Positions 18,216 to 27,931 of a stretch of 64,000 nt of DNA are shown piece after piece. Within the stretch, counting starts at the first letter, position 1. The number at the start of each line of letters is the position of its first letter. The translations under genes were made by a program, and so were the position numbers. The DNA is from Paracoccus mutanolyticus. Lineage in GTDB: Bacteria; Pseudomonadota; Alphaproteobacteria; Rhodobacterales; Rhodobacteraceae. The stretch lies in assembly GCF_003285265.1 (NCBI RefSeq), contig NZ_CP030239.1, positions 3,442,131 to 3,506,130 of the forward strand, given 5' to 3'. The notes under the pieces were generated by a model, which saw only the letters and a list, made by a program, of their open reading frames with translations, searched no databases and was not told the origin of the DNA.

Positions 18216-19519
18216 ACAGCCGCGATGCGAGGGCTTTTCTGGCCCGCTCGCGCTGCGCCAGCCGTTGGCCGACCAGCAGCATCCGCATGGTGTTTTCGGC
18301 CGCCTGACGCGCAGTTTCGCGCCGCCGCCGATGGCCTTGCGCAACGAACAGGGCCGCTGCATGATCGAGGCATAGGCGCCGATGCCGTGTTCATAGGTCT
18401 GGCGCGCGCCCTTGCCGATGGTGCCGGCCAGCGCCACGGTCGGGATGCCAAGCGCCTCGGCCCGGCGCGCGACCTCGCAGGGGACCTTGCCGAAGGGGCT
18501 TTGGCCGTCCAGCGCGCCCTCGGCGGTGATGACCAGATCGGCGCGGCCAAGCTGGCGGTCGAAGTCCAGGTAATCCAGCACGATGTCGAAGCGCGGATGC
18601 AGGGTCGCGCCGGCAAAGGCGACCAGCCCCGCGCCCAGGCCTCCCGAAGCCCCGGCCCCCGGCATCTGCGCCACGTCGTGGCCCGTCGCCTGCAGGATCG
18701 CCTCGGCATAACGGATCATGCCGCGATCCAGCAATTCGACCTGTTCGGGCGTCGCGCCCTTCTGCGGGCCGAAGACGCGGGCGACGCCCTTGGGCCCCAG
18801 CAGCATGTTGTGCCAGTTCACGGCAGCGTCGATGCGGACCCCGGCCAGGCGGGGATCAAGCCCCGAGACGTCGAGCCGCGCCAGATCCTGCAACGCGCCG
18901 CCGCCCTCGGGCAGGTCGCGGCCCTGCGCGTCCAGCAGGCGCGCGCCAAGCGCCCGGGCCATTCCCGCGCCGCCGTCGTTGATGCCGCTGTCGCCGCAGC
19001 CGACCAGGATGCGTTCGGCGCCGTGATCCAGCGCCAGCAGGATCAGTTCGCCCACGCCCCGGCTGGTGGTCAGCGTCGGGTCGCGGCGGTCGCGCGGCAC
19101 CAGCGACAGGCCGGCGGCGGCGGCCATTTCGATCACCGCCGTGCGCGGCCCGTCGCCGCCCAGGATGCCCCAGAAGCTGGCGACCGGGTCGCCCACGGGG
19201 CCGGTCACGGTCGCGGACACCATGCGCCCGCCGGTCGCGGCGACCAGCGCCTCGGTCGTGCCCTCGCCGCCGTCCACCATCGGGGCGGTCAGGATCGTGG
19301 CATGCGGGGCGGCGCGGCGAATGCCGCGGCCGATGGCCTCGGCCACGTCCTTGACCGAAAGCGATTCCTTGAAACCCGAAGGGGCGATCAGAACAGTCAG
19401 AGCCATCTCAACTCTCCTTTCCTGCTGTCTGAGAGGTTTACGGACGGGCCGGACGGTTATTCCCGCCCCCGGCGAGAAAAATGCGAAAGGATCAGCCCAA
19501 GGCGCCGTGCCGGCCAGCG

Positions 19520-21176
19520 TCAGCGGATGATCAGCCGGATGCCGGCGGGGCGCAGCAGGCGGTTCAGCCTTTGCAGGCCCGGATCGGCCTGGCGCCGCGC
19601 CGGCGCGGCCTTGCGGGCCGCAGGTCGGGCAGCAAGCGCAGGGCGCGGCACCGGGCGCGTCGCATCGACCGCCGGGGCGGCCCTGGCCGGGACAAGCGCC
19701 ACCGCAGGCGCCACGAGGCTGGCGGCGGGCTGCATCCGGGGGGCGTCCGAGGGCCGCAGCTGCGCCAGTTGCTGGGGCCAGACCAGAAGCGCAAAGCCGA
19801 TCAGCAGCGCCGTCACCGCGGGCGCCAGCGGCAGCGCCAGGCGGATCAGGTCGCGCTGGTCGAAACCCGCCTCCTCGGCATTGCCGAAGATCGCCACCGG
19901 CTTGGCCGAGGCCATCATCGTCTGGCAGAACCCCGTGCCCATCACCGCGATCAGGATCATCAGCGCCGGATCGTGCCCCAGCGCCGCCAGCGGCAGGGCC
20001 ACGGCCGGGATCAGAACCGCCGCCCGCGCCGAACGCGAGGTGATCGCCAGATGCGCCGCCACCGCGACCAGGAATCAGCAGCGCGACCAGCCGGCCGCTT
20101 CACCAAGGCAACCACGGCGGACAGCCAGCCCATGCCCGGCCAGCCAGCGGTCCGAGCCGGCGCGACCATCGCCTCGGCGACAGGACGGTCGCGGTCATGT
20201 AAAGCAGCAGCTCCGTGTCGACGGCGCGAAAGATCTCCTTCGGCTTTCTGGAGGTAAAGGGCGGGGTCAGCAGGACCAGCGCCCCGATCAGCGCGACCAG
20301 CGCCATGCCGATGCCGTGCAGCCCCGCGCTCAGCCACAGGCCGACGACCAGGGCCAGGACCAGCGCGATCCGGCCCTGGCGGGCGCGGCTGGCGGGATCG
20401 GGCGCGGGCGTCGCGATGCGGGGCAGCGGCGCCAGCAGCGCCTTGCGCGGCACGAAGATCCACAGGATCAGCCCCGCGCCGATCAGGCTCGCCAGCAGCG
20501 AAAACGGCAGGCCCAACGCGGCCCATTCCAGATAGCCCAGGTGGATGCCGGTCGCCCCCCGGATCGCCTGCGCGGCCAGAAGATGCGCTCCCGCTCCGAT
20601 CAGCGAACCGCCCGCCGACAAAAGGATCACGGTCGGAAAAAGCAGCGCCAAGGGCCTTTTCAGCCCCGGATCGGGCAGCGCCGCCGCGATGGCGGCAAAG
20701 ACGGGCAGCAGCAGCGCCGCCCGCCCCGAGGTCGAGGGCAGCACGAACCCCGTCGCCGCGATGGCCAGCGTCAGGCACAGAAAGAACGGCAGGACACGCA
20801 TCCCCCGCGCCAGCAGGGGCGCGACCAGCCTTTGGGTCAGCCCGGCCTCGCGTGCCACGGCGGCGATGACGAAGGCCGACAGAAGCAGCCAGATCAGTTC
20901 GCTGCCGAGGGCGGCGAAAAGCTGCGCCTCGGTCAGCACGCCCGTCAGCACCAAGACCAGCACGGCGGCCAGCGCCACCAGCGATTCCGGGATACGGGTG
21001 CCGATCCAGCCCAGGATCGCAAGCCCCGAGACGGCCAGCGTCATGCGCCCGGGCTGCGCCAGATCGCCGGGCAGCGTGGACAGAAAGGCGATCAGCCCGG
21101 CCAGCGCGGCTACCATCAGGTGGCGGGGCGTGGGCCGGGGCAGATCGGCAAGGGCCTGCAGGCTGCGGACGGTCAT
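19520..21176 (-). pseudogene. DASS/SLC13-family anion:Na+ symporter, frame broken near its C-terminal third
   Basis: The first 300 residues contain about nine membrane helices, with SELIWLLLSAFVIAAVARE and ATGFVLPSTSGRAALLLPVF as the two re-entrant motifs (the SNT/PST types) of divalent-anion:sodium symporters. The frame breaks several times between 20050 and 20200. The remainder (MAAHLAITSRSARAAVLIPA, then GTGFCQTMMASAKPVAIFGNAEE) supplies the second half. After the last helix there is an unusual Ala/Pro/Arg-rich tail of about 75 residues with no family counterpart. It probably carries a dicarboxylate or hydroxyacid. About 110 bases upstream of the glycerate kinase on the same strand, so a functional pair is likely. 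Confidence 0.8.
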
Positions 21177-21226
21177 GGCGTTCTCCTGTGCGGTTGCGCG
21201 ACAGGATTACGGGCAAGGGTCCGGGT

Positions 21227-22012
21227 TTATTCCCGCAAGGCGGCGGCCTCGTCCTCGGGCGTCAGCGGCGCCTCGGCGCCGATGGCCGCGATCGCATCGT
21301 CGATCGTCCCCTCGCCCGAGGCGGGGCGGTATTCCTGGCCCCCGTCGCGCGACTCGGCGGCGAAGCGCTCGGACCAGCCCGCGTCGCCGCGGCAGGCCAG
21401 AACGGTGCGCAGCACCTCGCCTCGGCGGGTTTCGTATTCGCGGCAAAGCCCCCCGTCGCCGGCGCGAAACGACGCGATCATCGCCAGTTCCGCGCCCTGG
21501 TCCAAGGGCTGGACCTGGCCCGAGGGCAGGCTGTCCAGCGCCGCAAGCTCGGCGGCCGAGAAGGATTGCGGCCCCGGCGCGCCGGCCCATTGCCACCAGC
21601 CCAGCCCAAGGGCCACGATGGCGACAGAGGCGGCCGCCGCCATCCAGGGCCTGCGGTTCAGGTTGGCGGGCGGCTGCACGTCACGCGTCTGCCCGCCCAG
21701 CCGCGCGCCCGAGGCCGGGGGCGGTACAGGCGCCGACGAAGCAACGCCCGCATCCGGCCTGACTGCCGCGCGGATCACCGCGGCCAGCGGGTCCTCGGCC
21801 GCATCGGTCTGGCGCAGCCCGGCCAGCAGCCTGCGGGTTTCCTGAAAGCGGTGCAGCCTGGCCTGCAATTCGGGATCGGCGGCGACGGCGCGGCGCAGCG
21901 CCTCGGCCCGGGCCGGATCAAGCTCGCCATCGGCCAGCGCCATCAGGGTTTCGTCGTCGATCTGCATCGGCCCGTCCTTTTCGCCTTTGCCCGTATACGT
22001 CCCGCCGCTCAT
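21227..22012 (-). CDS. Membrane anti-sigma factor partner of the ECF sigma factor
   Basis: 261 residues. The N-terminal part, DDETLMALADGELDPARAEALRRAVAADPELQARL, is the usual cytoplasmic anti-sigma domain start. A single membrane segment (about residues 122-140, PWMAAAASVAIVALGLGW) is followed by an extracytoplasmic domain with two cysteines (GLCREYE, VLACRGD). Its ATG overlaps the sigma factor stop (ATGA). It should hold the sigma factor inactive at the inner membrane until a signal arrives. No zinc-binding ZAS motif (H-x3-C-x2-C) is seen. Confidence 0.83.
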   Translation of the reverse strand: MSGGTYTGKGEKDGPMQIDDETLMALADGELDPARAEALRRAVAADPELQARLHRFQETRRLLAGLRQTDAAEDPLAAVIRAAVRPDAGVASSAPVPPPASGARLGGQTRDVQPPANLNRRPWMAAAASVAIVALGLGWWQWAGAPGPQSFSAAELAALDSLPSGQVQPLDQGAELAMIASFRAGDGGLCREYETRRGEVLRTVLACRGDAGWSERFAAESRDGGQEYRPASGEGTIDDAIAAIGAEAPLTPEDEAAALRE

Positions 22013-22500
22013 CTTATTCCCAATCTTTCGGAAAGCGCGAGACGGGCGCGGGACAGCCGGCTCATCACCGTGCCCAGCGGGATGTCCAGGATGCGCGCGG
22101 TTTCGGCATAGCTCATCTCCTCGACGCAGACGAGATGCAGGATCTCGCGCTGTTCGGTCGGCAGCGCGGCCATCACCGCCTCGACGCTGCGCAGCATCAG
22201 CCGGGCTTCCAGCGCGGGGCCCGGATCGGTCGGCAGCGCCTCGGGCATGTCGTGCACGTCCAGCTGGACCCCGGCGCTGCGCCGGCGGCGGGTCTGGTCG
22301 ATGAAGCCGTTGCGCATGATGCGAAATAGCCAGGGTTCCAGCCGCTGGACGGAATCGAAGCTCGCGGCCCCGGCAATCGCGCGTTCGACCGTCTGCTGCA
22401 CCAGGTCATCGGCCTGATCCGGGCGCCGGGTCAGCGACAGGGCATAGCGCCGCAGATTGGGCAAAAGCGCGACCAGGGCCTCGCCGAACGCCGCGTCCAT
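22009..22500 (-). CDS. ECF-type RNA polymerase sigma factor
   Basis: 163 residues from the start MDAAFGEALVALLPNLRRYA, chosen for its GGAGG site; an in-frame extension of 65 residues is not credible. Region 2 (RPDQADDLVQQTVERAIAG and LEPWLFRIMRNGFIDQTRRRR) and region 4 (LPTEQREILHLVCVEEMSYAETARILDIPLGTVMSRL, a helix-turn-helix) are both clear. It is cotranscribed with its anti-sigma factor and diverges from a secreted subtilase gene. That arrangement suggests the protease is either a target of the sigma factor or part of the signal relay. Confidence 0.92.
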   Translation of the reverse strand: MDAAFGEALVALLPNLRRYALSLTRRPDQADDLVQQTVERAIAGAASFDSVQRLEPWLFRIMRNGFIDQTRRRRSAGVQLDVHDMPEALPTDPGPALEARLMLRSVEAVMAALPTEQREILHLVCVEEMSYAETARILDIPLGTVMSRLSRARLALSERLGIR

Positions 22501-22568
22501 CCAATCCACCTCCGCAAAAGCCGCAAAATTGACAAAACCGGGGAATAATAGAAAGGAGCGGACGTAGA

Positions 22569-23975
22569 ATGTCCAGAAACCGTCTGGAGTCGCCCATGAC
22601 CGCCCTGCACCCGCTTCTGTTCCTGGCCCTGTTCCTGGCCGCGCTGACCATGGGTCCCACACCGCAATCGCCGGGCTGGGGTCCGGCGGCGGCATGGGCC
22701 GATGACGACGACGACCGGGACGACGATGACGACGATGCGCCGGCGCGCCGCCGCCCAGCCCCCCCGCCGGCGGCGCGTGCCGTGCCCCTGCCGGTCCAGG
22801 CCCCGAACGAGGTCATCGCCCGCGGACTTTCGCCCGCCGACCTGCAGACCCTGCAGGCCGAGGGGTTCCGGGTGCTGCGCGCCATCACCTTGGCCGACGG
22901 CCAGCCGATGCACCGGCTGCGCAAGCCCGACGGCCTGACGATGCAGGCGGCGCGCGACAGGGTGCGCCAGATCGGCTCGGCCGGGGCGGCGGATTTCAAC
23001 CACTATTATCGGCCAGGCGGGGCCCCCGACGCCTGCACGGGCGGCGATTGCCCGGCGCGGCAGATGATCGCCTGGCCGGCCGCGCAAGGCGGCTGCGGCA
23101 AGGCGGTGCGGATCGGCATGGTCGACACCGGCGTCAACGCCGGTCACGCCGCGCTGAAGGACGCCAAGGTTCACGTCCATCGCATCAAGAGCGACACGAG
23201 ATTCTCCGCCTCGGACGCGGTGCATGGCACGGCGGTCGCGGCCCTGCTGGTCGGTCGCGCCGACAGCCGCAGCCCCGGACTGGTGCCCGAAGCCGAACTG
23301 ATCGCGGTGGATGCGTTCCACAAGGCCAGGCAGGACGAACGCGCCGATGCCTTTGCCCTGGTCGAGGCGCTGGACTATCTGGCCAGCCAGGACGTGCAGA
23401 TCGTCAACCTGTCGCTGGCGGGCCCGCCGAACCAGGCGCTGGGCGGCCAGATCCGGCGCATGGACCGGCAGGGCATCGTGCTGGTGGCGGCGGCGGGCAA
23501 CGGCGGGCCCGCGGCCAAGCCGGCCTTTCCCGCGGGCTATGATCCGGTGATCGCCGTCACCGCCGTCGATCGCCGCCAGCAGGTCTATCGCCGCGCCAAT
23601 CGCGGCAGCCATATCGACCTGGCCGCGCCGGGGGTGAATGTCTGGACCGCCGCCTCGATCAGCGGGGCGCGGACCAAGACCGGAACCTCGTTCGCGGCGC
23701 CATTCGTCACGGCGGCGGCCGCCCTGCTGCTGCAATCCGAGGCCGGCCTGACCCCGGCCAAGACGCGCGCGCGCCGCAGGCCTGCGCCGGCGCATCGCAG
23801 CGGCAGGAAGGCAGGCGAGAGCGCCAGGCCAACCTGGCCCGGCGCCCGCCGGCGGCCGCGTCCCCTGCCGCCTGTCCCAGGGCCAGCTAGCGGATGCAGA
23901 GCGAGCGCGGCAGGTCCGACAGGATCTCGATGCCGGTCGGGTTCACGATCACCGTTTCGGATGCGCCGACGGTGA
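22569..23975 (+). CDS. Secreted S8 (subtilisin-like) serine peptidase
   Basis: Catalytic triad visible: Asp in GMVDTGVNAGH, His in HGTAVAALLVG and Ser in KTGTSFAAPFVTAAAALLL. A signal peptide (LLFLALFLAALTMG) ends near AWA and is followed by an extremely acidic run (ten Asp and one Arg) and then Arg/Pro-rich sequence. Two starts are possible, 22569 and 22596; the second has the better spaced GGAG. Past TPAKTRA the protein is low in family similarity. The true stop may be the TAG at 23888-23890, which shares its CTAG with the stop of the convergent gene; the frame as given runs to 23975. Divergent from the sigma/anti-sigma pair. Confidence 0.83.
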   Translation: MSRNRLESPMTALHPLLFLALFLAALTMGPTPQSPGWGPAAAWADDDDDRDDDDDDAPARRRPAPPPAARAVPLPVQAPNEVIARGLSPADLQTLQAEGFRVLRAITLADGQPMHRLRKPDGLTMQAARDRVRQIGSAGAADFNHYYRPGGAPDACTGGDCPARQMIAWPAAQGGCGKAVRIGMVDTGVNAGHAALKDAKVHVHRIKSDTRFSASDAVHGTAVAALLVGRADSRSPGLVPEAELIAVDAFHKARQDERADAFALVEALDYLASQDVQIVNLSLAGPPNQALGGQIRRMDRQGIVLVAAAGNGGPAAKPAFPAGYDPVIAVTAVDRRQQVYRRANRGSHIDLAAPGVNVWTAASISGARTKTGTSFAAPFVTAAAALLLQSEAGLTPAKTRARRRPAPAHRSGRKAGESARPTWPGARRRPRPLPPVPGPASGCRASAAGPTGSRCRSGSRSPFRMRRR

Positions 23976-25079
23976 AGGCGCCGTAGGCCCGCAGCGTGGC
24001 CGGAAGGTGAAAGACCATGCCGGGCTCCAGTTCGCGTCCGACGCCCGAGAACAGCGACAGGATCGCCCCCTCGCCCCAATCCGGCGCAAAGGCTGTGCCC
24101 ATCGAATAGCCGATGCGCTTGCGAAACGCCGCCGTATAGCCCGCATCGTCGATGACGGCCTGCGCCGCCTCGTGCGGCAGGCTGCACGGACGCCGGGCCG
24201 CATCGCGGCCAGCGCGGCATCCAGCGCCCGCAGCGCCACGTCCATCATGCGCCGCGCCTCGGCCGGTGGCGGTCCGATCCAGACGCTGCGCATCAGCGCG
24301 GCGTGATAGCGGTCGTGGCTGGCGGCAAGCTCCAGAAAGACCGGGTCGCCCGGGCACAGCACCCGCCGCCGCCAAGTGGCATGGGGTACGCCCGAGCGCG
24401 GCCCGGACGAAACCAGCGGCTCCATCGCCATCGCCTCGGACCCGGCCGAGACCGCGGCCGACAGCATCGCGGCGGCCAGGTCGTTTTCGCTGGTGCCGGC
24501 GGCGCAGTGCGCGATGGCCGCGCTTAGCCCCGCCTGGGCATAGCCCGCCGCCCGCCGGATCGCGGCCAGTTCGGCCGGCGACTTGACGGCGCGCAGCCCC
24601 TCGACCACGGACGAGCCGTCGCTTAGCGCCACGCCGTCCAGCGCGGCCGCGATGCGCGCGCCCAGCGACTGGCTGACGAACCAGCCGTCCCGCTCGACCG
24701 CCAGGCGGCGGATGCCCAGGTCGGCCACCAGCCCGGCCAGCGCGCGGGCCGGATCCTCGCCGTCCTGCCAGGCGCGGATGTCGCGCAGCCAGGTCGAGGC
24801 GCGCGCGCCCGTCGTCTCAAGCTGGCGCACCAGCAGGACGGGCTCGCACTGCAGGGGGACGACCAGCGCCTGAAAGGCGAAATACCCGGCCGTCTGGCGG
24901 CCGCAGGCCCAGAAGATGTTCTCGGGCCCGGTCAGCAGGACGGCGTCCACACCCAGGGGCAGGATGGCCCGGCGCAGGCGCGCCAGGCGCGCGGCGAACT
25001 CTGCCTGGGGGAAAACGGCATCGCAGCCTTGCACGAGATCGGCCGGCGGCGCGGCGGTAAGGTCGTCGGTCATCGTCAT
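23887..25079 (-). pseudogene. M24-family metallopeptidase (Xaa-Pro/creatinase/ectoine hydrolase type), one frameshift
   Basis: An N-terminal creatinase domain (FAARLARLRRAILPLGVDAVLLTGPENIFWACG) is followed by a pita-bread domain: VEGLRAVKSPAELAAIRRAAGYAQ, PLVSSGPRSGVPHATW, DPVFLELAASHDRYHAALMRSVW. One base is off near 24190; the rest reads AAQAVIDDAGYTAAFRKRIGYSMG, WGEGAILSLFSGVGRELEPGMVFHLPATL. The carboxy half resembles the DoeA (ectoine hydrolase) branch as much as Xaa-Pro dipeptidases, and metal ligands are incomplete relative to true aminopeptidase P. It is therefore probably a C-N hydrolase of a small substrate. Last gene of the minus-strand run starting at dctP. Confidence 0.78.
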
Positions 25080-25082
25080 CTT

Positions 25083-25714
25083 TCAACCTTTGGAGAACCA
25101 GCCAAGAAAGCGGTTCCGGACGTTTTCGAAATGCAGCGACATGGCGTCGCGCGCGGCCGGGGCATCGCCCCGCGCGATCGCCTCGAGCACCGCGATATGC
25201 TCGCGCGCCTGTTCGTCGAAACGGTCATGCACGCGGGTGATGGTGCAGCGCCGGGCCACGGCGCGCTGCTCGGCCAGGATGGCGGGCAGCAGTTCCAGAC
25301 CGGCGGCGCGGGCCACCCCGGCATGGAACTCCTCATCGACCTGCCAGAATTCGTCGAAGCCGACCGAGCGGCCCTCGGCATAGGGCAGCATCTCGTCCCA
25401 GACCCGCCGCAGGTCGTCGGTCATGCCGCGTTCGGCGGCGCGGGCGGCGGCGGCGCGCTCCAGAACCTGGCGCAGTTGCACGATTTCCAGCAACTGCTCG
25501 ACCGTCACCGAGCGCACGATCAGCGCGCCATTGGCGAAACGGCCGATGACGTTCTCGTTCTCGAGCCGCGACAGGGCGGAACCAGCGGCGTCCGCGAGAT
25601 GCCCAGCCGCAGCGCCAGTTCGCGCCGACAGCATCAATCCGGGGCGATGCGCCCTTCCAGGATATCCTGCTTGATGCGGCGATAGGCGGTTTGCGACAGG
25701 GTCTCGGCCGTCAT
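25083..25714 (-). pseudogene. GntR-family regulator with FCD domain, frame breaks in the DNA-binding part
   Basis: The ATG overlaps the stop of the amidohydrolase gene (ATGA). The helix-turn-helix reads LSQTAYRRIKQDILEGRIAP and, after a one-base shift near 25650, ELALRLGISRTPL; another shift near 25580 leads to SRLENENVIGRFANG. The FCD effector domain is intact: QLLEIVQLRQVLERAAAARAAERGM to HIAVLEAIARGDAPAARDAMSLHFENVRNRF. It probably represses this catabolic operon in response to a carboxylate. It is the first of two FCD-GntR regulators in the run. Confidence 0.82.
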
Positions 25715-26982
25715 GTCCGGCCCTCCGCAAGGGCCAGGACCACGGCCTCGACCGCCCGCGCCAGGTCGGCCGGGTCCATCCCCTCCTCGGGGCAATGGCT
25801 GCCGTTCCAGTTGCGGACAAAGACCATCACGCTGTCCCAGCCCGCTGCGGCAAAGGCGGCCGCGTCATGCCCGCCGCCCGACAGCATCCGGCGCGGGTGG
25901 TCGCCCAGCCGCTGGGCGCCCGTCGCCACCAGATCGGCCAGGGCGCGCGACAGCACCGCCGGCTGGCTGCGGCTTTGCTGCCCCAGATCGAAGCGGATGC
26001 CGGGCTGGGCGGCCTCGATCCGGGCGATCTCGGCGCGCAGCAGGCGGTCGGCCAGATCCAGCGCGGCAACATCCTCGGACCGCATGTCGAGACAGAATTC
26101 CAGCTCTCCGGCCACCTTGGCCATCGCATGGGCGGGGGTCGCCGCATCGACACGGCCGAAGGTCACCGTCAGGTCGCGGCCCTGCGCCAGCAGGTCGTCC
26201 CAGACCCGCTGCATGGCCACGACCAGTTCGGCAAAGGCCACCACGGCATCCGCCCGGCCGTGGCGCGGCGCGCCGCCGGAATGGGCCCAGGCGCCATGCA
26301 CGCGCGCCGCGCGATAGCGCAGCCCGCCCCGGATCGCGGTCACGATGCCATAGGGCTCACCCGCCGTGTCCAGAACCGGACCCTGCTCGATATGAAACTC
26401 CAGAAAGCGCGCCGGGGCGGGGGGCCGGTGGATCAGGACGGCCCCTGCGTCGAAGCCCTGGTTGCGCATGTGGTCGGCCAGGCTGCGGCCGGTATCGACG
26501 CGCGGGGCTTGCAGATCCTCGGGCGACAGCCGGGCCAGCGCCGCGCGCGACCCGATGTAGGAGACCGGGAACCACACGCTTTCCTCGGCCCGGGTCACGG
26601 TCAGGACGATGTCCATCGCCGGGGTGACGCCCTGCGCCCGCAGCGCCGCGATCAGCGCCAGTCCGCCCGCGACGCCCGCCTGCCCGTCATAGGCGCCGCC
26701 CTGGCTGACGGTGTCGAGATGCGAGCCGACATAAAGCGGCACCGCCGCCGGATCGCGGCCGGCCAGCCGGGCAAACAGGTTGCCGGCGGGGTCGCGGCGC
26801 ACCTCAAGCCCCAGCGCGCGGGCCTCGTCCTCGATGACGGCATGGGCGGCGGATTCCTCGTCGCTGTAGGAGGGGCGGGTATAGCCCGGCCCCCCCAGGG
26901 TGATCGCGTTCACCCGCGTCAGGACGCGGGCGATCGTCTCGCCGATGACGGTGTTCAGGGCGCGCGCGGCAAGGGTGGTCAT
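25711..26982 (-). CDS. Zn-dependent hydrolase, hydantoinase/N-carbamoylase (AllC/HyuC) family
   Basis: 423 residues from MTTLAARALNTV, whose ATG overlaps the preceding stop. M20-type amidase motifs: VGSHLDTVSQGGAYDGQAGV (metal His and Asp), TRAEESVWFP (catalytic Glu), FLEFHIEQGPVLD, MRSEDVAALD, and MLSGGGHDAAAFA (late metal His). Members hydrolyse N-carbamoyl amino acids, ureidoglycolate or allantoate, releasing ammonia and CO2. The EESVWFP segment differs from the usual EEG-x-R-F-x-P, which may reflect another substrate. Operon context (lactamase, D-aminotransferase, TRAP uptake) suggests opening or decarbamoylation of a cyclic ureide or lactam product. Confidence 0.83.
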   Translation of the reverse strand: MTTLAARALNTVIGETIARVLTRVNAITLGGPGYTRPSYSDEESAAHAVIEDEARALGLEVRRDPAGNLFARLAGRDPAAVPLYVGSHLDTVSQGGAYDGQAGVAGGLALIAALRAQGVTPAMDIVLTVTRAEESVWFPVSYIGSRAALARLSPEDLQAPRVDTGRSLADHMRNQGFDAGAVLIHRPPAPARFLEFHIEQGPVLDTAGEPYGIVTAIRGGLRYRAARVHGAWAHSGGAPRHGRADAVVAFAELVVAMQRVWDDLLAQGRDLTVTFGRVDAATPAHAMAKVAGELEFCLDMRSEDVAALDLADRLLRAEIARIEAAQPGIRFDLGQQSRSQPAVLSRALADLVATGAQRLGDHPRRMLSGGGHDAAAFAAAGWDSVMVFVRNWNGSHCPEEGMDPADLARAVEAVVLALAEGRT

Positions 26983-27931
26983 GCGGTCTGGCTCCAGACT
27001 TCGGGATTGATCGCGGTTTCGGGCAGGCGGCCGGACAGCGCGTCGATGACATGGCGGGCGGCGGCCTCGGCCACGCGGATCAGCGCCTCCTCGGTCGTGC
27101 CGCCCAGATGCGGGGTGAAGACGACATTCGGGAAGGCCGCCAGCGGCCCCTGCGGCGCATCCCCGGACCAGACGTCGAGCCCGGCTCCGGCCAGCCGCCC
27201 CGAGGCCAGCGCCTGGCAAAGCGCCGGCTCGTCCACCAGCCCCGCGCGGGCGAGGTTCAGCAGGATCGCCCCCGGCTTCAGGGCGGCGAACTGCGCGGGG
27301 CCCATCATGCCCCGCGTCTCGGCGCGCAGGGGGGTGTGCAGCGACACCAGATCGGCCTGCGCCAGCCCCTCGGCCACGCCGGCGACGCGGCGATAGGGTG
27401 CGGTGTCAGCGGCGCGTGGCGAATGGACCAGAACCGTCATGCCGAGCGCCCGGTCCAGCATCCGGCCGAAGCTGCGCCCGATGGCGCCCCAGCCGACGAT
27501 CAGCGCGGTCTTGCCCGCCAGTCGGTGAACCGGGCGGATTCGCGAGACCCAGCGGCGCCGGCCCGCTGCGCGCGATCCGCCGCCGGGATGCGCCGCGCCA
27601 CGGCCAGCGCCAGGCCCAGGGCCAGCTCGGCCACCGATTGCGCGTTGGCGCCCGGCGTATTGGCAATGACGACCCCGCGCGCGGCGGCGGCCGCCTTGTC
27701 CACCGGGTCATGGCCGGTGCCGTGGACGACCACGACGCGCAGCCTGTCGGCCGCGGCAAAGGCCGGGGCGGACAGGCCGGCATCGCGGGTGATGACCGCC
27801 TGGCAGCCGGGAATATGCCGGGCGACCGTCGCCATGTCGTGCGTGGGACAGGGCACCGGCTCGACCCCGTTCCGGCGCAGCAGCGCCAGGCCGGTTTCGT
27901 GGATGGGTTGCACGATCAGACATCTCATCAT
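26979..27931 (-). pseudogene. D-2-hydroxyacid dehydrogenase, frameshifted in the middle
   Basis: First half: MRCLIVQPIHETGLALLRRNGVEPV to GVVIANTPGANAQSVAELALGLALAVARRI. The frame is lost around 27500-27540, then LAGKTALIVGWGAIGRSFGRM (Rossmann fold), LNLARAGLVDEPAL (catalytic Arg), GAGLDVWSGDAPQ and FTPHLGGTTEEA (catalytic His). NAD(P)H-linked reduction of 2-oxo acids to D-2-hydroxy acids, or the reverse. It overlaps both neighbours by ATGA-type junctions. In this cluster the likely partner is the D-amino acid aminotransferase, which would generate 2-oxo acids. Confidence 0.85.

Larger units (their letters stand above)
18126..19406 (-). pseudogene. Glycerate kinase (GarK/GlxK family), frameshift near the C-terminus
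   Basis: Begins MALTVLIAPSGFKESLSVKDVAEAIGRGIRRA and continues PMVDGGEGTTEALVAATGG and CGDSGINDGGAGMARALGA, the signature of the type 1 glycerate kinase family, which phosphorylates D-glycerate with ATP. Family similarity ends at RPCSLRKAIGGGA; near 18300 the frame must change, giving ENTMRMLLVGQRLAQRERARKAL in the other frame. The true stop is not clear and may lie just before the hairpins at 18163-18215. An RBS (GGAGAG) supports the start. The DASS permease gene upstream (minus strand) may supply its substrate. Confidence 0.85.

Noticed and set aside
18191..18220. Possible tRNA T arm (GGGTTCGACCC on minus)
   Set aside because: Stem and loop spacing do not fit a T arm, and no acceptor, D or anticodon stems can be built around it.
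17910..21845. Plus-strand open frame of 1,311 codons
   Set aside because: Antisense to the glycerate kinase and DASS genes, with low-complexity Q/R/H composition.
22501..22568. ECF-type promoter (GGAAT...CGTA) between sigma and subtilase genes
   Set aside because: The two elements are too far from consensus and spacing is uncertain.
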